A DNA stretch of 64,000 nucleotides. Source: Pseudomonas sp. FP2309. Its GTDB lineage: Bacteria > Pseudomonadota > Gammaproteobacteria > Pseudomonadales > Pseudomonadaceae. Positions 26,223 to 35,707 of this stretch are shown one piece after another. The notes below the pieces were generated by a model. That model saw only the letters and a list, made by a program, of their open reading frames with translations. It searched no databases and had not been told where the DNA came from. Position 1 is the stretch's first letter. Each line of letters starts with the position of its first letter. Location of the stretch: NCBI RefSeq assembly GCF_030687575.1, contig NZ_CP117439.1:3215501-3279500 (forward strand), given 5' to 3'. The position numbers were made by a program, and so were the translations under genes.

Positions 26223-28082
26223 ATGCGATTGGCCTTCTCGACCCTATTGAGCTCCACCCTTGCCCTGCTGCTGGCCAGTGCCGCCGTGAGCGCGGCGCCA
26301 CAACCGTACCTCACGGTGTACGGCGAAGCGGCCAAGTACCCTGCCGGTTTCAGCCATTTCGACTATGCCAACCCCAATGCCCCCAAGGGCGGCAGCTTAA
26401 AGCGTTCGGCTATCGAGATCGGACGCTTTGACCATGTACTGCCTTATATCGACAAAGGCATCGGCGTGTCCCAGGTCGACGGTTGGCTCTATGCGCCCCT
26501 GGCCCAGCGCTCCCTGGATGAACCCTATACCGTCTATGGCCTGGTGGCGGAAAAAATGGAGCGCGCCGAGGACGGCCTGTCACTGCGTTTTTACCTGAAC
26601 CCCAAGGCACGCTTTGCCGACGGCAAGCCCATCACCGCCGAGGACGTACGCTACAGCTTCGACTTGTTGATGACCCAAGGCAGCCTGCGCTTTCGCACGC
26701 TGTTCGCCGACGTGAAACAGGTTGAAGTGGAAGGCGAGCGCCAAGTGCGCTTTGACTTTTCCAGCAACGAAAATCGGACCCTGCCCCTGGATCTTGCCAC
26801 CCTGCCGGTGTTCCCCGAACACTGGTGGAAAACTCGCGACTTCGCCAATGGCGGCGGCTATGAAGCGCCGCTGGGCAGCGGCCCGTATAAAGTCAGCAAG
26901 ATCGACGGCGGCAATACCATCACTTTTACCCGCGACCCGAACTGGTGGGGCAAAGACCTGCCCGTGAGTCGCGGCCTGTACAACTTCGATCACCTGAGCC
27001 TGGAGTACTTCGGCGACACCGAAGTGGCCCGCCAGGTGCTGCGCGGCGGCGCCTATGATTTCAATCGCGAATTCTCCGCCACCGGCTACTCCATCGGCTA
27101 CAACGGTCCGGCCCTGGACGACGGCCGTCTGCAACGCGCCCATTTGGCCAAAGAGATGCCGCAACCGGCGCAAGGTTACGTGTTCAACGTGCAAAAGCCG
27201 ATGTTCAAAGACCGCCGCGTGCGCCAGGCCCTGGCGATGCTGTGGGACTTCGAATGGGCCAACCGGCAGATGATGCGCAATATGTACATCCGCCAGCAGA
27301 GCTTCTTTTCCAATAGCCCGCTGGCCGCCAGCCAACCCCCGACAAAGGAGGAACTGGCAATTCTGGAACCCTTGCGCGGGCAAGTGCCTGAGGAGGTGTT
27401 CAGCCAGGTATTCAAGGCGCCGGTCACCGATGGCAGCGGCATGATCCGCGATAAACAGCTGCAAGCCCTGGCCCTGCTGGAAGCAGCAGGCTGGAAACCC
27501 GACGGCGACAAGCTGGTCAACGCCGAAGGCGAGCCGCTGGAGTTTACGTTTCTCAACGCCCAGGCGGGCCTGGAACGTCTGTTGCTGCCCTACAAGCGCA
27601 ACCTGGCGCAGATCGGCATCACCTTGAATATCCGCCGTATCGACTCATCCCAGTACGTCAACCGTTTGATGACACGGGATTACGACATGATCGTCACCGG
27701 CTTTCCGGTGACCACGTCGCCGGGCATGGAGCTGTACAACTATTTCGGCTCGAGCGCGGCCTTCGATCCGGGCGCCAATAACTACATGGTGCTCAAGGAT
27801 CCCGCCGTCGACAGCCTGATCAAGGGGTTGGTCAAAGCCGACACCCAGCAAAAAATGCTCACCTACGCCCATGCTCTGGACCGGGTGCTGCAATGGAACT
27901 ACCTGTGGATCCCCAACTACTACCCGCCCGGCACCTCCGCCGCGTGGTGGAACCGTTTCGGCCGCCCGGCCGTCGAGGCCAAGAACGACGAGGCCCTGGA
28001 AACCTGGTGGGAAATCAGCCCTGTACCACTGACCAATGAGCAGATGAGCGCCGAACTGAAAAAACGCGCAGGAGCCCGCTGA
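26223..28082 (+). CDS. yejA: Peptide/microcin C ABC transporter, substrate-binding protein YejA
   Basis: The ATG at 26223 gives 619 residues starting with a typical signal peptide ([20 protein letters not shown], cleavage after VSA). An in-frame ATG at 26169 would add 18 basic residues and is less likely; neither has a strong Shine-Dalgarno. The mature protein is a family 5 extracellular binding protein with [25 protein letters not shown] and LARVAD-type lobes. It should deliver oligopeptides to the YejBEF inner-membrane complex. Its stop overlaps the yejB start by one base (TGATG). Confidence 0.9.
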   Translation: MRLAFSTLLSSTLALLLASAAVSAAPQPYLTVYGEAAKYPAGFSHFDYANPNAPKGGSLKRSAIEIGRFDHVLPYIDKGIGVSQVDGWLYAPLAQRSLDEPYTVYGLVAEKMERAEDGLSLRFYLNPKARFADGKPITAEDVRYSFDLLMTQGSLRFRTLFADVKQVEVEGERQVRFDFSSNENRTLPLDLATLPVFPEHWWKTRDFANGGGYEAPLGSGPYKVSKIDGGNTITFTRDPNWWGKDLPVSRGLYNFDHLSLEYFGDTEVARQVLRGGAYDFNREFSATGYSIGYNGPALDDGRLQRAHLAKEMPQPAQGYVFNVQKPMFKDRRVRQALAMLWDFEWANRQMMRNMYIRQQSFFSNSPLAASQPPTKEELAILEPLRGQVPEEVFSQVFKAPVTDGSGMIRDKQLQALALLEAAGWKPDGDKLVNAEGEPLEFTFLNAQAGLERLLLPYKRNLAQIGITLNIRRIDSSQYVNRLMTRDYDMIVTGFPVTTSPGMELYNYFGSSAAFDPGANNYMVLKDPAVDSLIKGLVKADTQQKMLTYAHALDRVLQWNYLWIPNYYPPGTSAAWWNRFGRPAVEAKNDEALETWWEISPVPLTNEQMSAELKKRAGAR

Positions 28083-29143
28083 TGTTTGCGTATATCGTGC
28101 GGCGCCTGCTGCTGATCATCCCGACCCTGGTGATTATCCTGCTGGTGAATTTCGTGATTGTGCAGGCCGCCCCCGGTGGTCCGGTGGAACAGGCCATTGC
28201 GCACCTGCAGGGGATTGGCGGCGGTGGTGTCGGCGGTTCATCCGGTGAAGGCATCAGCAGTGGTTCGCGCGCCAGCCGCGGCCTGGACCCCAAGCTGATC
28301 CAGGACATCGAGAAACAGTACGGCTTCGACAAGCCCGCGCCGGAACGCCTGTGGCTGATGCTCAAGAGCTATGCCCAACTGGATTTTGGGAACAGCTTCT
28401 TTCGCGGCAAGACGGTGATCGACCTGATCCTGGAAAAAATGCCAGTCACCATTTCCCTGGGACTGTGGGCCACGCTGATCACCTATCTGGTGTCTATCCC
28501 CCTGGGCATCCGCAAGGCCGTACGCCACGGCAGCAGCTTTGATGTATGGAGCAGCACGGCCATCGTGATCGGCTATGCGATGCCCGCGTTTCTGTTTGCC
28601 ATGTTCCTGATCGTGGTGTTTGCCGGGGGCACGTCGCTGAACTGGTTTCCGGTGCGTGGTCTGGTCTCGGAAAACTTCGAAGAGCTGACTGCCGTCGGCA
28701 AGATTGCCGACTACTTCTGGCACTTGGTGCTGCCGGTAACGTCCCTGGTGATCGGCGGCTTCGCCACACTGACGATTCTCACCAAGAACTCGTTCCTCAA
28801 TGAAATCACGCGCCAATACGTGGTGACGGCACGGGCCAAAGGCTTGAGCGAGCAACGGGTGCTGTACGGCCACGTGTTCCGCAACGCCATGCTGCTGGTG
28901 ATTTCGGGGATTCCCCAGGCGTTCATCAGCGTGTTCTTCGCTGGTTCGCTCTTGATCGAAGTGATCTTTTCCCTCGACGGCCTGGGCCGCATGAGTTACG
29001 AAGCCGCCGTGTCACGAGACTATCCGGTGGTGTTCGGTTCGTTGTTTATCTTCACGCTGTTCGGCCTCTTGATAAAACTCATCGGTGACCTCTGCTACAC
29101 CCTGGTGGACCCGCGTATCGACTTCGCCGCGAGGAACGCTTGA
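28082..29143 (+). CDS. yejB: ABC transporter permease YejB
   Basis: This 353-residue permease has six hydrophobic helices and the family's long, Gly/Ser-rich periplasmic insertion after the first helix ([15 protein letters not shown], about residues 42-60), which is characteristic of YejB. The cytoplasmic coupling loop [20 protein letters not shown] (EAA motif) lies near residue 250. It pairs with YejE to form the membrane channel. It overlaps yejA by one base and yejE by 4 bp (ATGA), so the operon is tightly coupled. Confidence 0.94.
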   Translation: MFAYIVRRLLLIIPTLVIILLVNFVIVQAAPGGPVEQAIAHLQGIGGGGVGGSSGEGISSGSRASRGLDPKLIQDIEKQYGFDKPAPERLWLMLKSYAQLDFGNSFFRGKTVIDLILEKMPVTISLGLWATLITYLVSIPLGIRKAVRHGSSFDVWSSTAIVIGYAMPAFLFAMFLIVVFAGGTSLNWFPVRGLVSENFEELTAVGKIADYFWHLVLPVTSLVIGGFATLTILTKNSFLNEITRQYVVTARAKGLSEQRVLYGHVFRNAMLLVISGIPQAFISVFFAGSLLIEVIFSLDGLGRMSYEAAVSRDYPVVFGSLFIFTLFGLLIKLIGDLCYTLVDPRIDFAARNA

Positions 29144-30165
29144 TGATCAACTTGTCTCCCGTTGCCCGTCGGCGTTTCGAACGGTTCAAGAAGAATCGCC
29201 GTGGCTGGTGGTCGCTGTGGCTGTTTATCGGCCTGTTTATCCTGACCCTCGGCGGCGAACTGATTGCCAACGACAAACCCCTGGTGCTGAGCTACAAAAA
29301 TGAGCTGTATTTCCCGGTGTTCAAGCGCTACACCGAGCAGCAGTTCGGAGGCCAACTGCCGTTCCAGGCCGACTACCGCAGCGATTACGTGCAAAAGCTG
29401 ATCAAGAAGGAAGGCGGCTGGATGCTGTTCCCGCCCATCCCGTTCAGCGATGACACGCCCAACTACGAACTGACCCGACCTGCCCCCAGCCCCCCGTCTG
29501 CGGTGAACTGGCTGGGCACTGATGATCAATCCCGCGATGTGCTGGCGCGGGTGATCTTCGGTGCCCGGGTGTCGATCCTGTTTGCCCTGGCGCTCACCGC
29601 CATCAGCGCGGCTATCGGCATCGCCGCCGGGGCCTTGCAGGGTTACTACGGCGGCTGGGTGGACTTGATCGGGCAACGAGTGCTTGAGGTGTGGTCCGGC
29701 TTGCCGGTGTTGTACCTGTTGATCATTTTGTCGGGTTTTGTCGAGCCGAATTTCTGGTGGTTGCTGGGCATCATGGCGTTGTTTTCCTGGTTGGCCCTGG
29801 TGGACGTGGTGCGCGCCGAGTTCCTGCGCGGGCGCAACCTGGAGTACGTCAAGGCCGCTCGCGCCTTGGGCCTGAGCGACGGCAAGATCATTCGCCGGCA
29901 TATCCTGCCCAATGCGATGACCGCGACGTTGAGCTATCTGCCGTTTATCTTGACCGGGGCAATTTCCACCTTGAGCGCCCTGGACTTTCTTGGCTTCGGC
30001 ATGCCCGCCGGCAGCGCCTCGCTGGGTGAGCTGATTGCCCAGGGCAAGCAAAACCTGCAAGCACCGTGGCTGGGCCTGACGGCGTTTTTTACCTTGGCGC
30101 TGATCCTGTCGCTGCTGGTCTTTATCGGCGAGGCGTTGCGTGACGCCTTCGACCCACGTTCATGA
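29140..30165 (+). CDS. yejE: ABC transporter permease YejE
   Basis: The 341-residue partner permease begins with a basic cytoplasmic segment, one helix ([19 protein letters not shown]), then a long periplasmic stretch with [20 protein letters not shown] and [12 protein letters not shown], both typical of YejE. The EAA loop reads [20 protein letters not shown]. It heterodimerises with YejB. The start overlaps the yejB stop; yejF follows 10 bp after its stop. Confidence 0.94.
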   Translation: MMINLSPVARRRFERFKKNRRGWWSLWLFIGLFILTLGGELIANDKPLVLSYKNELYFPVFKRYTEQQFGGQLPFQADYRSDYVQKLIKKEGGWMLFPPIPFSDDTPNYELTRPAPSPPSAVNWLGTDDQSRDVLARVIFGARVSILFALALTAISAAIGIAAGALQGYYGGWVDLIGQRVLEVWSGLPVLYLLIILSGFVEPNFWWLLGIMALFSWLALVDVVRAEFLRGRNLEYVKAARALGLSDGKIIRRHILPNAMTATLSYLPFILTGAISTLSALDFLGFGMPAGSASLGELIAQGKQNLQAPWLGLTAFFTLALILSLLVFIGEALRDAFDPRS

Positions 30166-30175
30166 GTGAATCCCG

Positions 30176-31750
30176 ATGAACCTGATCGAAATCCGCGACC
30201 TCAGCGTCGCCTTCAGCGGCCAGACCGTCGTCAACAAGCTGTGCCTGGACGTGCGTCCCGGCGAGTGCCTGGCGCTGGTGGGCGAGTCCGGATCGGGCAA
30301 GTCGGTCACGGCCCATTCGATCCTGCAACTGCTGCCCGAGGCCGGCACCCACACCACCGGTTCAATCAAGTATCGCGGCCAGGAGTTGATCGGTGCACCG
30401 GCCGCCACGTTGCAGAAGCTGCGCGGGAACCGCATTGCGGTGATTTTCCAGGAGCCGATGACCTCGCTGAACCCGCTGCACAGTATCGAAAAGCAAATCG
30501 GCGAAACCCTGTTGCTGCACAAGGGGCTGGGCGCCAAGGCCGCGCAGGCGCGCATTCTCGAACTGCTCGAACTGGTGGGCCTCCAGAACCCCAAGGAGCG
30601 CCTCAAGGCTTACCCCCATCAGTTGTCCGGTGGCCAACGCCAGCGGGTGATGATCGCGATGGCCCTGGCCTGCGAGCCGGAATTGCTGATCGCCGACGAA
30701 CCCACCACCGCGCTGGACGTGACCGTGCAGCGCAAGATCCTGCTGCTGCTCAAGTCCCTGCAACAACGCCTGGGCATGTCGCTGCTGCTGATCAGCCACG
30801 ACCTCAACCTGGTACGCAGCATGGCCCAGCGGGTGTGCGTGATGCGTGCCGGCGAGATTGTCGAGCAGGCCGACTGCGAGACCTTGTTTGCCGCGCCGAA
30901 ACACCCCTACAGCCAATTGTTGCTGGACGCCGAACCGTCGGGCGATGTGCTGTGCAGCGACCCGCGTGAGACGGTTCTGGAAGTGAACGACCTGACCGTG
31001 CAGTTTCCCCTTGGCGGCGGGCTGTTCCAGCGCAAGACGTACTTGCGCGCGGTGGACGGCATCAGCCTGCGCGTGCAGCGCGGCAAGACCCTGGGCATTG
31101 TCGGTGAATCAGGTTCGGGCAAGTCCACCCTGGGCCAGGCGATTTTGCGCTTGATCGACTCCAGCGGCAGCATCCGTTTCCAGGGCGCAGCCCTCGACCC
31201 ACTGAACCACCAGCAAATGCGTCCATGGCGCAAGCAAATGCAGGTGGTGTTTCAAGATCCCTACGGCAGCCTCAGCCCGCGTATGTCGGTGCAGCAGATC
31301 ATCAGCGAAGGTCTCGAAGTGCATGCGCCGTGCAGCCTGGCCGACCGTGATGCACAAGTAATCCAGGTGCTCAAGGATGTGGGCCTGGATCCCGCCAGCC
31401 GCCATCGCTACCCCCATGAGTTTTCCGGCGGCCAGCGCCAACGCATCGCCATCGCCCGCGCCCTGGTGCTCAAGCCGGCGCTGATGCTGCTGGACGAGCC
31501 GACCTCCGCGCTGGACCGCACCGTGCAGAAACAAGTGGTCGCGCTGTTGCGCGAACTGCAGGAAAAATACGGCCTGACCTACCTGTTCATCAGCCATGAC
31601 CTGGCAGTGGTACGTGCCATGGCCCACGACATGATCGTGATCAAGGACGGCAAGGTGGTGGAAAGCGGCGCCAGCCACGATGTCTTTGAGTCACCGCAAC
31701 ATCCCTACACTCGGGAGTTGCTGACTGCAGCGTGCGGACTGTCGACATGA
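30176..31750 (+). CDS. yejF: ABC transporter ATPase YejF (two nucleotide-binding domains)
   Basis: The 524-residue protein contains two complete ATPase domains. The first has [10 protein letters not shown] (near 39), LSGGQRQR and [12 protein letters not shown]; the second has [10 protein letters not shown] (near 308), FSGGQRQR and [12 protein letters not shown]. The oligopeptide-transporter C-terminal segments ([22 protein letters not shown]) end each half. It powers YejABE import. The stop codon overlaps the start of the sigma-54 activator gene at 31747-31750. Confidence 0.94.
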   Translation: MNLIEIRDLSVAFSGQTVVNKLCLDVRPGECLALVGESGSGKSVTAHSILQLLPEAGTHTTGSIKYRGQELIGAPAATLQKLRGNRIAVIFQEPMTSLNPLHSIEKQIGETLLLHKGLGAKAAQARILELLELVGLQNPKERLKAYPHQLSGGQRQRVMIAMALACEPELLIADEPTTALDVTVQRKILLLLKSLQQRLGMSLLLISHDLNLVRSMAQRVCVMRAGEIVEQADCETLFAAPKHPYSQLLLDAEPSGDVLCSDPRETVLEVNDLTVQFPLGGGLFQRKTYLRAVDGISLRVQRGKTLGIVGESGSGKSTLGQAILRLIDSSGSIRFQGAALDPLNHQQMRPWRKQMQVVFQDPYGSLSPRMSVQQIISEGLEVHAPCSLADRDAQVIQVLKDVGLDPASRHRYPHEFSGGQRQRIAIARALVLKPALMLLDEPTSALDRTVQKQVVALLRELQEKYGLTYLFISHDLAVVRAMAHDMIVIKDGKVVESGASHDVFESPQHPYTRELLTAACGLST

Positions 31751-33141
31751 GCACCCGCCTCAGTGACTACCAGCAGGTTCGCGGCCTGGCCATCCAGTCG
31801 CTGTTCGAGATCATCGAGCAGTCCAGCGAAGGCACGGTGATTGTCGACCGCGACGCCAATATCGTGTGGATGAACGAGCGATACGCCAAGCGCTTCGGTC
31901 TTAACAGCGCCGAAGAAGCCATCGGCCAACCGTGCGAGCAAGTGATCTCCAACAGTCTGTTGCGCCAGGTGGTGCGCAGCGATCTGCCGATTCTGCTGGA
32001 TATCCAGGACACGCCCAAAGGCCCCTTGGTGGTGATGCGCCTGCCGATCCATGACGACGCGGGCGCGGTGATCGGGGCGATTGGGTTTGCGCTGTTCGAT
32101 GAGTTGCGCAACCTGTCGCCGCTGATCGAACGCTACCTGAGCATGCAGCAGGAGTTGGCCTCTACCCGCTCGCTGCTGCGTAAACGCCAAAGCAAGTACA
32201 ACTTTGCGCACTTTATCGGCACCAGCGCCGCCAGCCTCGACGTCAAACGCCGGGCGCGACGCAGTGCAAGTGCCGAGTCGCCGGTGCTGCTGCTCGGTGA
32301 AACCGGTACCGGCAAAGAGTTGCTGGCCCAGGCCATTCATGGGGCTTCGCCCAGGGCGCACAAAGCGTTTGTGAGCATCAACAGCGCGGCCATTCCCCAC
32401 GACTTGCTGGAGGCCGAGTTCTTTGGCACCGCACCGGGCGCGTTCACCGGCGCCGACCGCAAAGGCCGTCCCGGCAAATTCCAGATCGCTCAGGGCGGCA
32501 CCCTGTTCCTCGATGAAATCGGCGATATGCCGCTGCCGTTGCAAAGCAAACTGCTGCGGGTGTTGCAGGAGAAGGAATTCGAACCGGTAGGTTCCAACGA
32601 AATGCTGCACAGCGATGTGCGGGTGATCGCGGCCACGTCCATGGACCTGGAAGCGGCGATCAAACGCGGTGAGTTTCGCGCCGACCTGTATTACCGGTTG
32701 AATGTGCTGCCGATCCAGGTGCCCCCGCTGCGCGAGCGTCTGGAAGATATTCCGGCGTTGAGCGAAGCGATCCTCGAAGACCTGAACAGCCGGCATGAGC
32801 TGGACCAAGAAGCCCTGACACTGTTGGCGCAGCATGCATGGCCGGGGAACATCCGCGAGTTGCGCAATGTGCTGGAGCGCGCGGCGTTGTTGAGTGATGA
32901 CCTGGTGTTGAATGCCGGGGAGATTCGCGCGGCGATAGGCACGTTCACTCCGGTGGCGCGTGGCAGTGCCGTGGCGGCGGTTGAAGGCGAGACGTTCGCG
33001 GCGGCGCGGGAGCGGTTTGATCGGCAGGTGATTGGCGCGGCGCTCAGGGAATGTGAGGGGAATGTGGTGGAAGCGGCCAGGCGGTTGGGGCTGGGCAGGT
33101 CGACACTCTACAAGAAAATGGTTGCTCTGGGCATCGCCTAG
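31747..33141 (+). CDS. hbcR: Sigma-54-dependent activator, HbcR-like
   Basis: The ATG at 31747 overlaps the yejF stop (ATGA) and gives 464 residues; an ATG at 31732 inside yejF is less likely. Domains: a PAS domain (about 10-120, EGTVIVDRDANIVWMN), an AAA+ domain with GETGTGKELLAQ, the sigma-54 contact loop PGAFTGADRKG and FLDEIGDMP, and a Fis-type helix-turn-helix (VVEAARRLGLGRSTLYKKM) at the end. In P. aeruginosa, HbcR with sigma-54 activates 3-hydroxybutyrate catabolism genes; the same genes follow here. The PAS domain probably senses the ligand. Confidence 0.88.
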   Translation: MSTRLSDYQQVRGLAIQSLFEIIEQSSEGTVIVDRDANIVWMNERYAKRFGLNSAEEAIGQPCEQVISNSLLRQVVRSDLPILLDIQDTPKGPLVVMRLPIHDDAGAVIGAIGFALFDELRNLSPLIERYLSMQQELASTRSLLRKRQSKYNFAHFIGTSAASLDVKRRARRSASAESPVLLLGETGTGKELLAQAIHGASPRAHKAFVSINSAAIPHDLLEAEFFGTAPGAFTGADRKGRPGKFQIAQGGTLFLDEIGDMPLPLQSKLLRVLQEKEFEPVGSNEMLHSDVRVIAATSMDLEAAIKRGEFRADLYYRLNVLPIQVPPLRERLEDIPALSEAILEDLNSRHELDQEALTLLAQHAWPGNIRELRNVLERAALLSDDLVLNAGEIRAAIGTFTPVARGSAVAAVEGETFAAARERFDRQVIGAALRECEGNVVEAARRLGLGRSTLYKKMVALGIA

Positions 33142-33156
33142 TCTCACATAAGAGAC
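33141..33156. promoter_or_regulatory. Upstream activator site 1 (GTCTC-N6-GAGAC)
   Basis: A perfect 5-bp palindrome GTCTC-ACATAA-GAGAC begins at the last base of the activator stop codon. Two further TCTC-N6-GAGA copies lie in the same gap. Its centre is about 240 bp upstream of the expected transcription start, compatible with DNA looping by a sigma-54 activator. Confidence 0.65.
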
Positions 33157-33160
33157 AACT

Positions 33161-33176
33161 ATCTCCATAAAGAGAC
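33161..33176. promoter_or_regulatory. Upstream activator site 2 (TCTC-N6-GAGA)
   Basis: ATCTC-CATAAA-GAGAC repeats the site 1 pattern with its centre exactly 20 bp further on, so both would lie on the same face of the helix and could be bound cooperatively. Confidence 0.65.
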
Positions 33177-33285
33177 ATATATTTGAGCGCGAGCTTGCTT
33201 GGGAAAAGTCAGGCGCGGCAAGCAGATCTGCTGAATAACAGCGCCTCATTAGGGCCTTGCGCTCTCTCATATTTGATCTTGGCTT

Positions 33286-33301
33286 GTCTCAAAAAAGAGA
33301 T
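33286..33301. promoter_or_regulatory. Upstream activator site 3 (TCTC-N6-GAGA)
   Basis: GTCTC-AAAAAA-GAGAT lies about 70 bp upstream of the -24 element. A degenerate fourth copy (TCTC-N6-GATC) is centred near 33271, 22 bp upstream of this one. Confidence 0.6.
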
Positions 33302-33363
33302 ACGTGCTGAATCTTTGTTTGTCAGCCCTTAAAATTTCCATATTTTTCAATACTTTGAAGATA

Positions 33364-33379
33364 TGGCACGTATCTCGCT
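33364..33379 (+). promoter_or_regulatory. Sigma-54 (-24/-12) promoter of the hydroxybutyrate operon
   Basis: TGGCACGTATCTCGCT has the invariant GG and GC separated by ten bases and a perfect TGGCACG -24 element; the -12 element is TCGC in place of TTGC. Transcription should begin near 33390, 45 bp before the permease ATG. This also rules out the longer permease frame that would start at 33304. Confidence 0.8.
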
Positions 33380-33435
33380 ATAGCCTTTCCCACAGCACCA
33401 CCCACAAAAATAACAATCCCATCTGGAGACACACC

Positions 33436-34827
33436 ATGAGTGTGATCATTGCCCTGGCAGCTCTCGCGCTGTTGATGCTGGCTGCCTACCGTGGCTATAG
33501 CGTTATCCTGTTTGCCCCCATCGCCGCCCTCGGCGCGGTCCTGCTCACCGACCCTTCCGCCGTCGCCCCTGCGTTTACCGGGGTGTTCATGGAGAAAATG
33601 GTCGGGTTTATCAAGCTGTATTTCCCGGTGTTCCTGCTCGGCGCAGTGTTCGGCAAGCTGATTGAGCTGTCGGGCTTTTCGCGGTCCATTGTGGCCGCCG
33701 CAATCGGTTTGCTCGGCACGCGTCAGGCAATGCTGGTGATCGTGCTGGTCTGCGCCCTGCTTACCTACGGCGGCGTGTCGCTGTTTGTGGTGGTGTTTGC
33801 GGTGTACCCGTTCGCAGCGGAGATGTTCCGCCAGAGCAATATCCCCAAGCGGCTGATTCCGGCAACCATCGCCCTCGGCGCATTTTCGTTCACCATGGAC
33901 GCATTGCCCGGCACGCCGCAGATCCAGAACATCATCCCCAGCACCTTCTTCAACACCACCGCCTGGGCGGCGCCGTGGCTGGGCTTGATCGGCACGGTCT
34001 TCGTGTTCTGCGCCGGCATGCTCTACCTGGCACGCCAACGCAACAAAGCCCAGCGAGCGGGTGAAGGCTACGGCACCGAGCTGCGCAACGAGCCGGAAAC
34101 CGCCGAGAACCTGACCCTGCCCAACCCGTGGATCGCGCTGTCGCCGTTGATTCTGGTGGGGGTGATGAACCTGCTGTTCACCCACTGGATACCGCAGTGG
34201 TATGGCAAGACCCACAGCCTCAGCCTGCCAGGCATGAGCACGCCGGTAACCACCGAAATTGCCAAGCTCACGGCGATCTGGGCGGTGCAGGCGGCGTTGC
34301 TGGTGGGGATTATCGTGGTGCTGGTGTTCGGCTTCTCGGCGATCAAAAGCAAGTTGGCCGAGGGCAGTAAAAGTGCGGTCAGCGGTGCACTGCTGGCGGC
34401 GATGAACACCGCGTCGGAGTACGGCTTTGGTGCGGTGATCGCCTCGCTGCCGGGCTTTCTGGTGCTGGCGGACTGGCTCAAGGGCATCCCCAACCCGTTG
34501 GTCAATGAAGCGATCACCGTGACGCTGCTGGCCGGTATCACCGGTTCCGCCTCCGGCGGCATGAGTATCGCGCTGGCGGCCATGTCCGAGAGCTTTATTG
34601 CGGCGGCCCATGCGGCCAATATCCCCCTTGAAGTGCTGCACCGGGTGGCCGCCATGGCCAGCGGCGGCATGGACACCCTGCCCCACAACGGCGCGGTGAT
34701 CACGCTGCTGGCGGTCACCGGGCTGACCCACCGCGAAGCCTACAAAGACATTTTCGGCATCACGATTATCAAGACCCTTGCGGTGTTCGTGGTAATCGGT
34801 ACTTTCTACGCCACCGGCATTGTGTGA
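33436..34827 (+). CDS. GntP-family permease (probable 3-hydroxybutyrate transporter)
   Basis: The ATG at 33436 follows CTGGAG and lies downstream of the sigma-54 promoter; it gives 463 residues with about twelve hydrophobic helices. Family landmarks include VLLTDPSAVAPAFTGVF, the segment MDALPGTPQIQNIIP, ITGSASGGMSIAL and MDTLPHNGAVITLL. GntP proteins are proton symporters for gluconate and other small hydroxy acids. Because it is co-transcribed with 3-hydroxybutyrate dehydrogenase (7 bp gap), hydroxybutyrate or acetoacetate is the likely substrate. Confidence 0.88.
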   Translation: MSVIIALAALALLMLAAYRGYSVILFAPIAALGAVLLTDPSAVAPAFTGVFMEKMVGFIKLYFPVFLLGAVFGKLIELSGFSRSIVAAAIGLLGTRQAMLVIVLVCALLTYGGVSLFVVVFAVYPFAAEMFRQSNIPKRLIPATIALGAFSFTMDALPGTPQIQNIIPSTFFNTTAWAAPWLGLIGTVFVFCAGMLYLARQRNKAQRAGEGYGTELRNEPETAENLTLPNPWIALSPLILVGVMNLLFTHWIPQWYGKTHSLSLPGMSTPVTTEIAKLTAIWAVQAALLVGIIVVLVFGFSAIKSKLAEGSKSAVSGALLAAMNTASEYGFGAVIASLPGFLVLADWLKGIPNPLVNEAITVTLLAGITGSASGGMSIALAAMSESFIAAAHAANIPLEVLHRVAAMASGGMDTLPHNGAVITLLAVTGLTHREAYKDIFGITIIKTLAVFVVIGTFYATGIV

Positions 34828-34834
34828 GGTTTGC

Positions 34835-35608
34835 ATGACAACATTGAACGGCAAGACCGCCCTGGTCACCGGCTCCACCAGCGGCATCGGCCTGGGCATC
34901 GCCCTGAGCCTGGCGAAAGCCGGCGCCAATCTGATCCTCAACGGCTTTGGCGACGCCAGCGCGGTGATCGCCCAGGTGCAGGCGTTCGGCGGCAAGGTCG
35001 GTCATCACCCGGCGGACGTCAGTGACCCGGCGCAGATCGCCGACATGATCGCCTACGCCGAACGCGAATTCGGTGGCGTGGACATTCTGGTCAATAACGC
35101 CGGCATCCAGCACGTGGCCGCCGTCGAAGACTTCCCGGCAGAGCGCTGGGACTCGATCATCGCCATCAACCTGTCCTCGGTGTTCCACAGCACGCGCCTT
35201 AGCCTGCCAGGCATGAAGGCCAAGGGCTGGGGACGTATCGTCAACATCGCCTCGGTGCATGGTCAGGTCGGTTCGGTGGGCAAAGCGGCCTATGTAGCGG
35301 CCAAGCACGGGGTGATCGGGCTGACCAAAGTGGTAGGCCTGGAGACGGCCACCAGCAATGTGACTTGCAATGCAATCTGCCCAGGCTGGGTGTTGACGCC
35401 GCTGGTGCAAAAGCAGATTGATGATCGCATCGCCACGGGGGTGGACCCGCAACAGGCGCAGCACGATTTGCTCGCGCAGAAGCAGCCATCACTGGAATTC
35501 GTCACGCCGCCGCAGTTGGGTGAACTGGTGCTGTTTTTGTGCAGCGAAGCGGGCCGCCAGGTGCGCGGTGCTGCGTGGAATATCGACGGCGGCTGGCTGG
35601 CACAATAA
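34835..35608 (+). CDS. bdhA: 3-hydroxybutyrate dehydrogenase
   Basis: The ATG at 34835 with GAGGT upstream gives 257 residues, the normal size. SDR motifs: TGSTSGIGLGIA, NNAGIQHVAAVEDFP, the Ser in NIASVHGQVGS and YVAAKHG. NNAGIQHV, the tail GWVLTPLVQKQI and FVTPPQLGELVLFL are characteristic of D-3-hydroxybutyrate dehydrogenases, which oxidise (R)-3-hydroxybutyrate to acetoacetate with NAD. It is between the GntP permease and acetoacetyl-CoA synthetase. A REP-like hairpin follows its stop. Confidence 0.93.
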   Translation: MTTLNGKTALVTGSTSGIGLGIALSLAKAGANLILNGFGDASAVIAQVQAFGGKVGHHPADVSDPAQIADMIAYAEREFGGVDILVNNAGIQHVAAVEDFPAERWDSIIAINLSSVFHSTRLSLPGMKAKGWGRIVNIASVHGQVGSVGKAAYVAAKHGVIGLTKVVGLETATSNVTCNAICPGWVLTPLVQKQIDDRIATGVDPQQAQHDLLAQKQPSLEFVTPPQLGELVLFLCSEAGRQVRGAAWNIDGGWLAQ

Positions 35609-35632
35609 AACCGGACGCTGAAGCTCTGCTGT

Positions 35633-35654
35633 GGGAAGGGGCATGCCCGTTCCC
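35633..35654. repeat. REP-like hairpin between bdhA and the acetoacetyl-CoA synthetase gene
   Basis: GGGAA-G-GGGC and GCCC-G-TTCCC pair around a two-base centre with one G:G mismatch, giving a strong hairpin 24 bp after bdhA. It lacks a T-run, so it may partially terminate or stabilise the upstream message. Confidence 0.6.
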
Positions 35655-35707
35655 ATCGTTGAGCTATGTTGACGGGTAGATGTTTACAAGAATAAGAGAC
35701 CTTGCTG

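Noticed and set aside
33304..33435. Longer GntP permease frame starting at 33304
   Set aside because: The added 44 residues would be encoded across the sigma-54 promoter and upstream of the predicted transcription start; the ATG at 33436 has its own GGAG.
35692..35700. ATAAGAGAC upstream of aacS, like half of an HbcR-type site
   Set aside because: No TCTC partner lies at the required distance and the AAGAGA probably serves as the ribosome-binding site.
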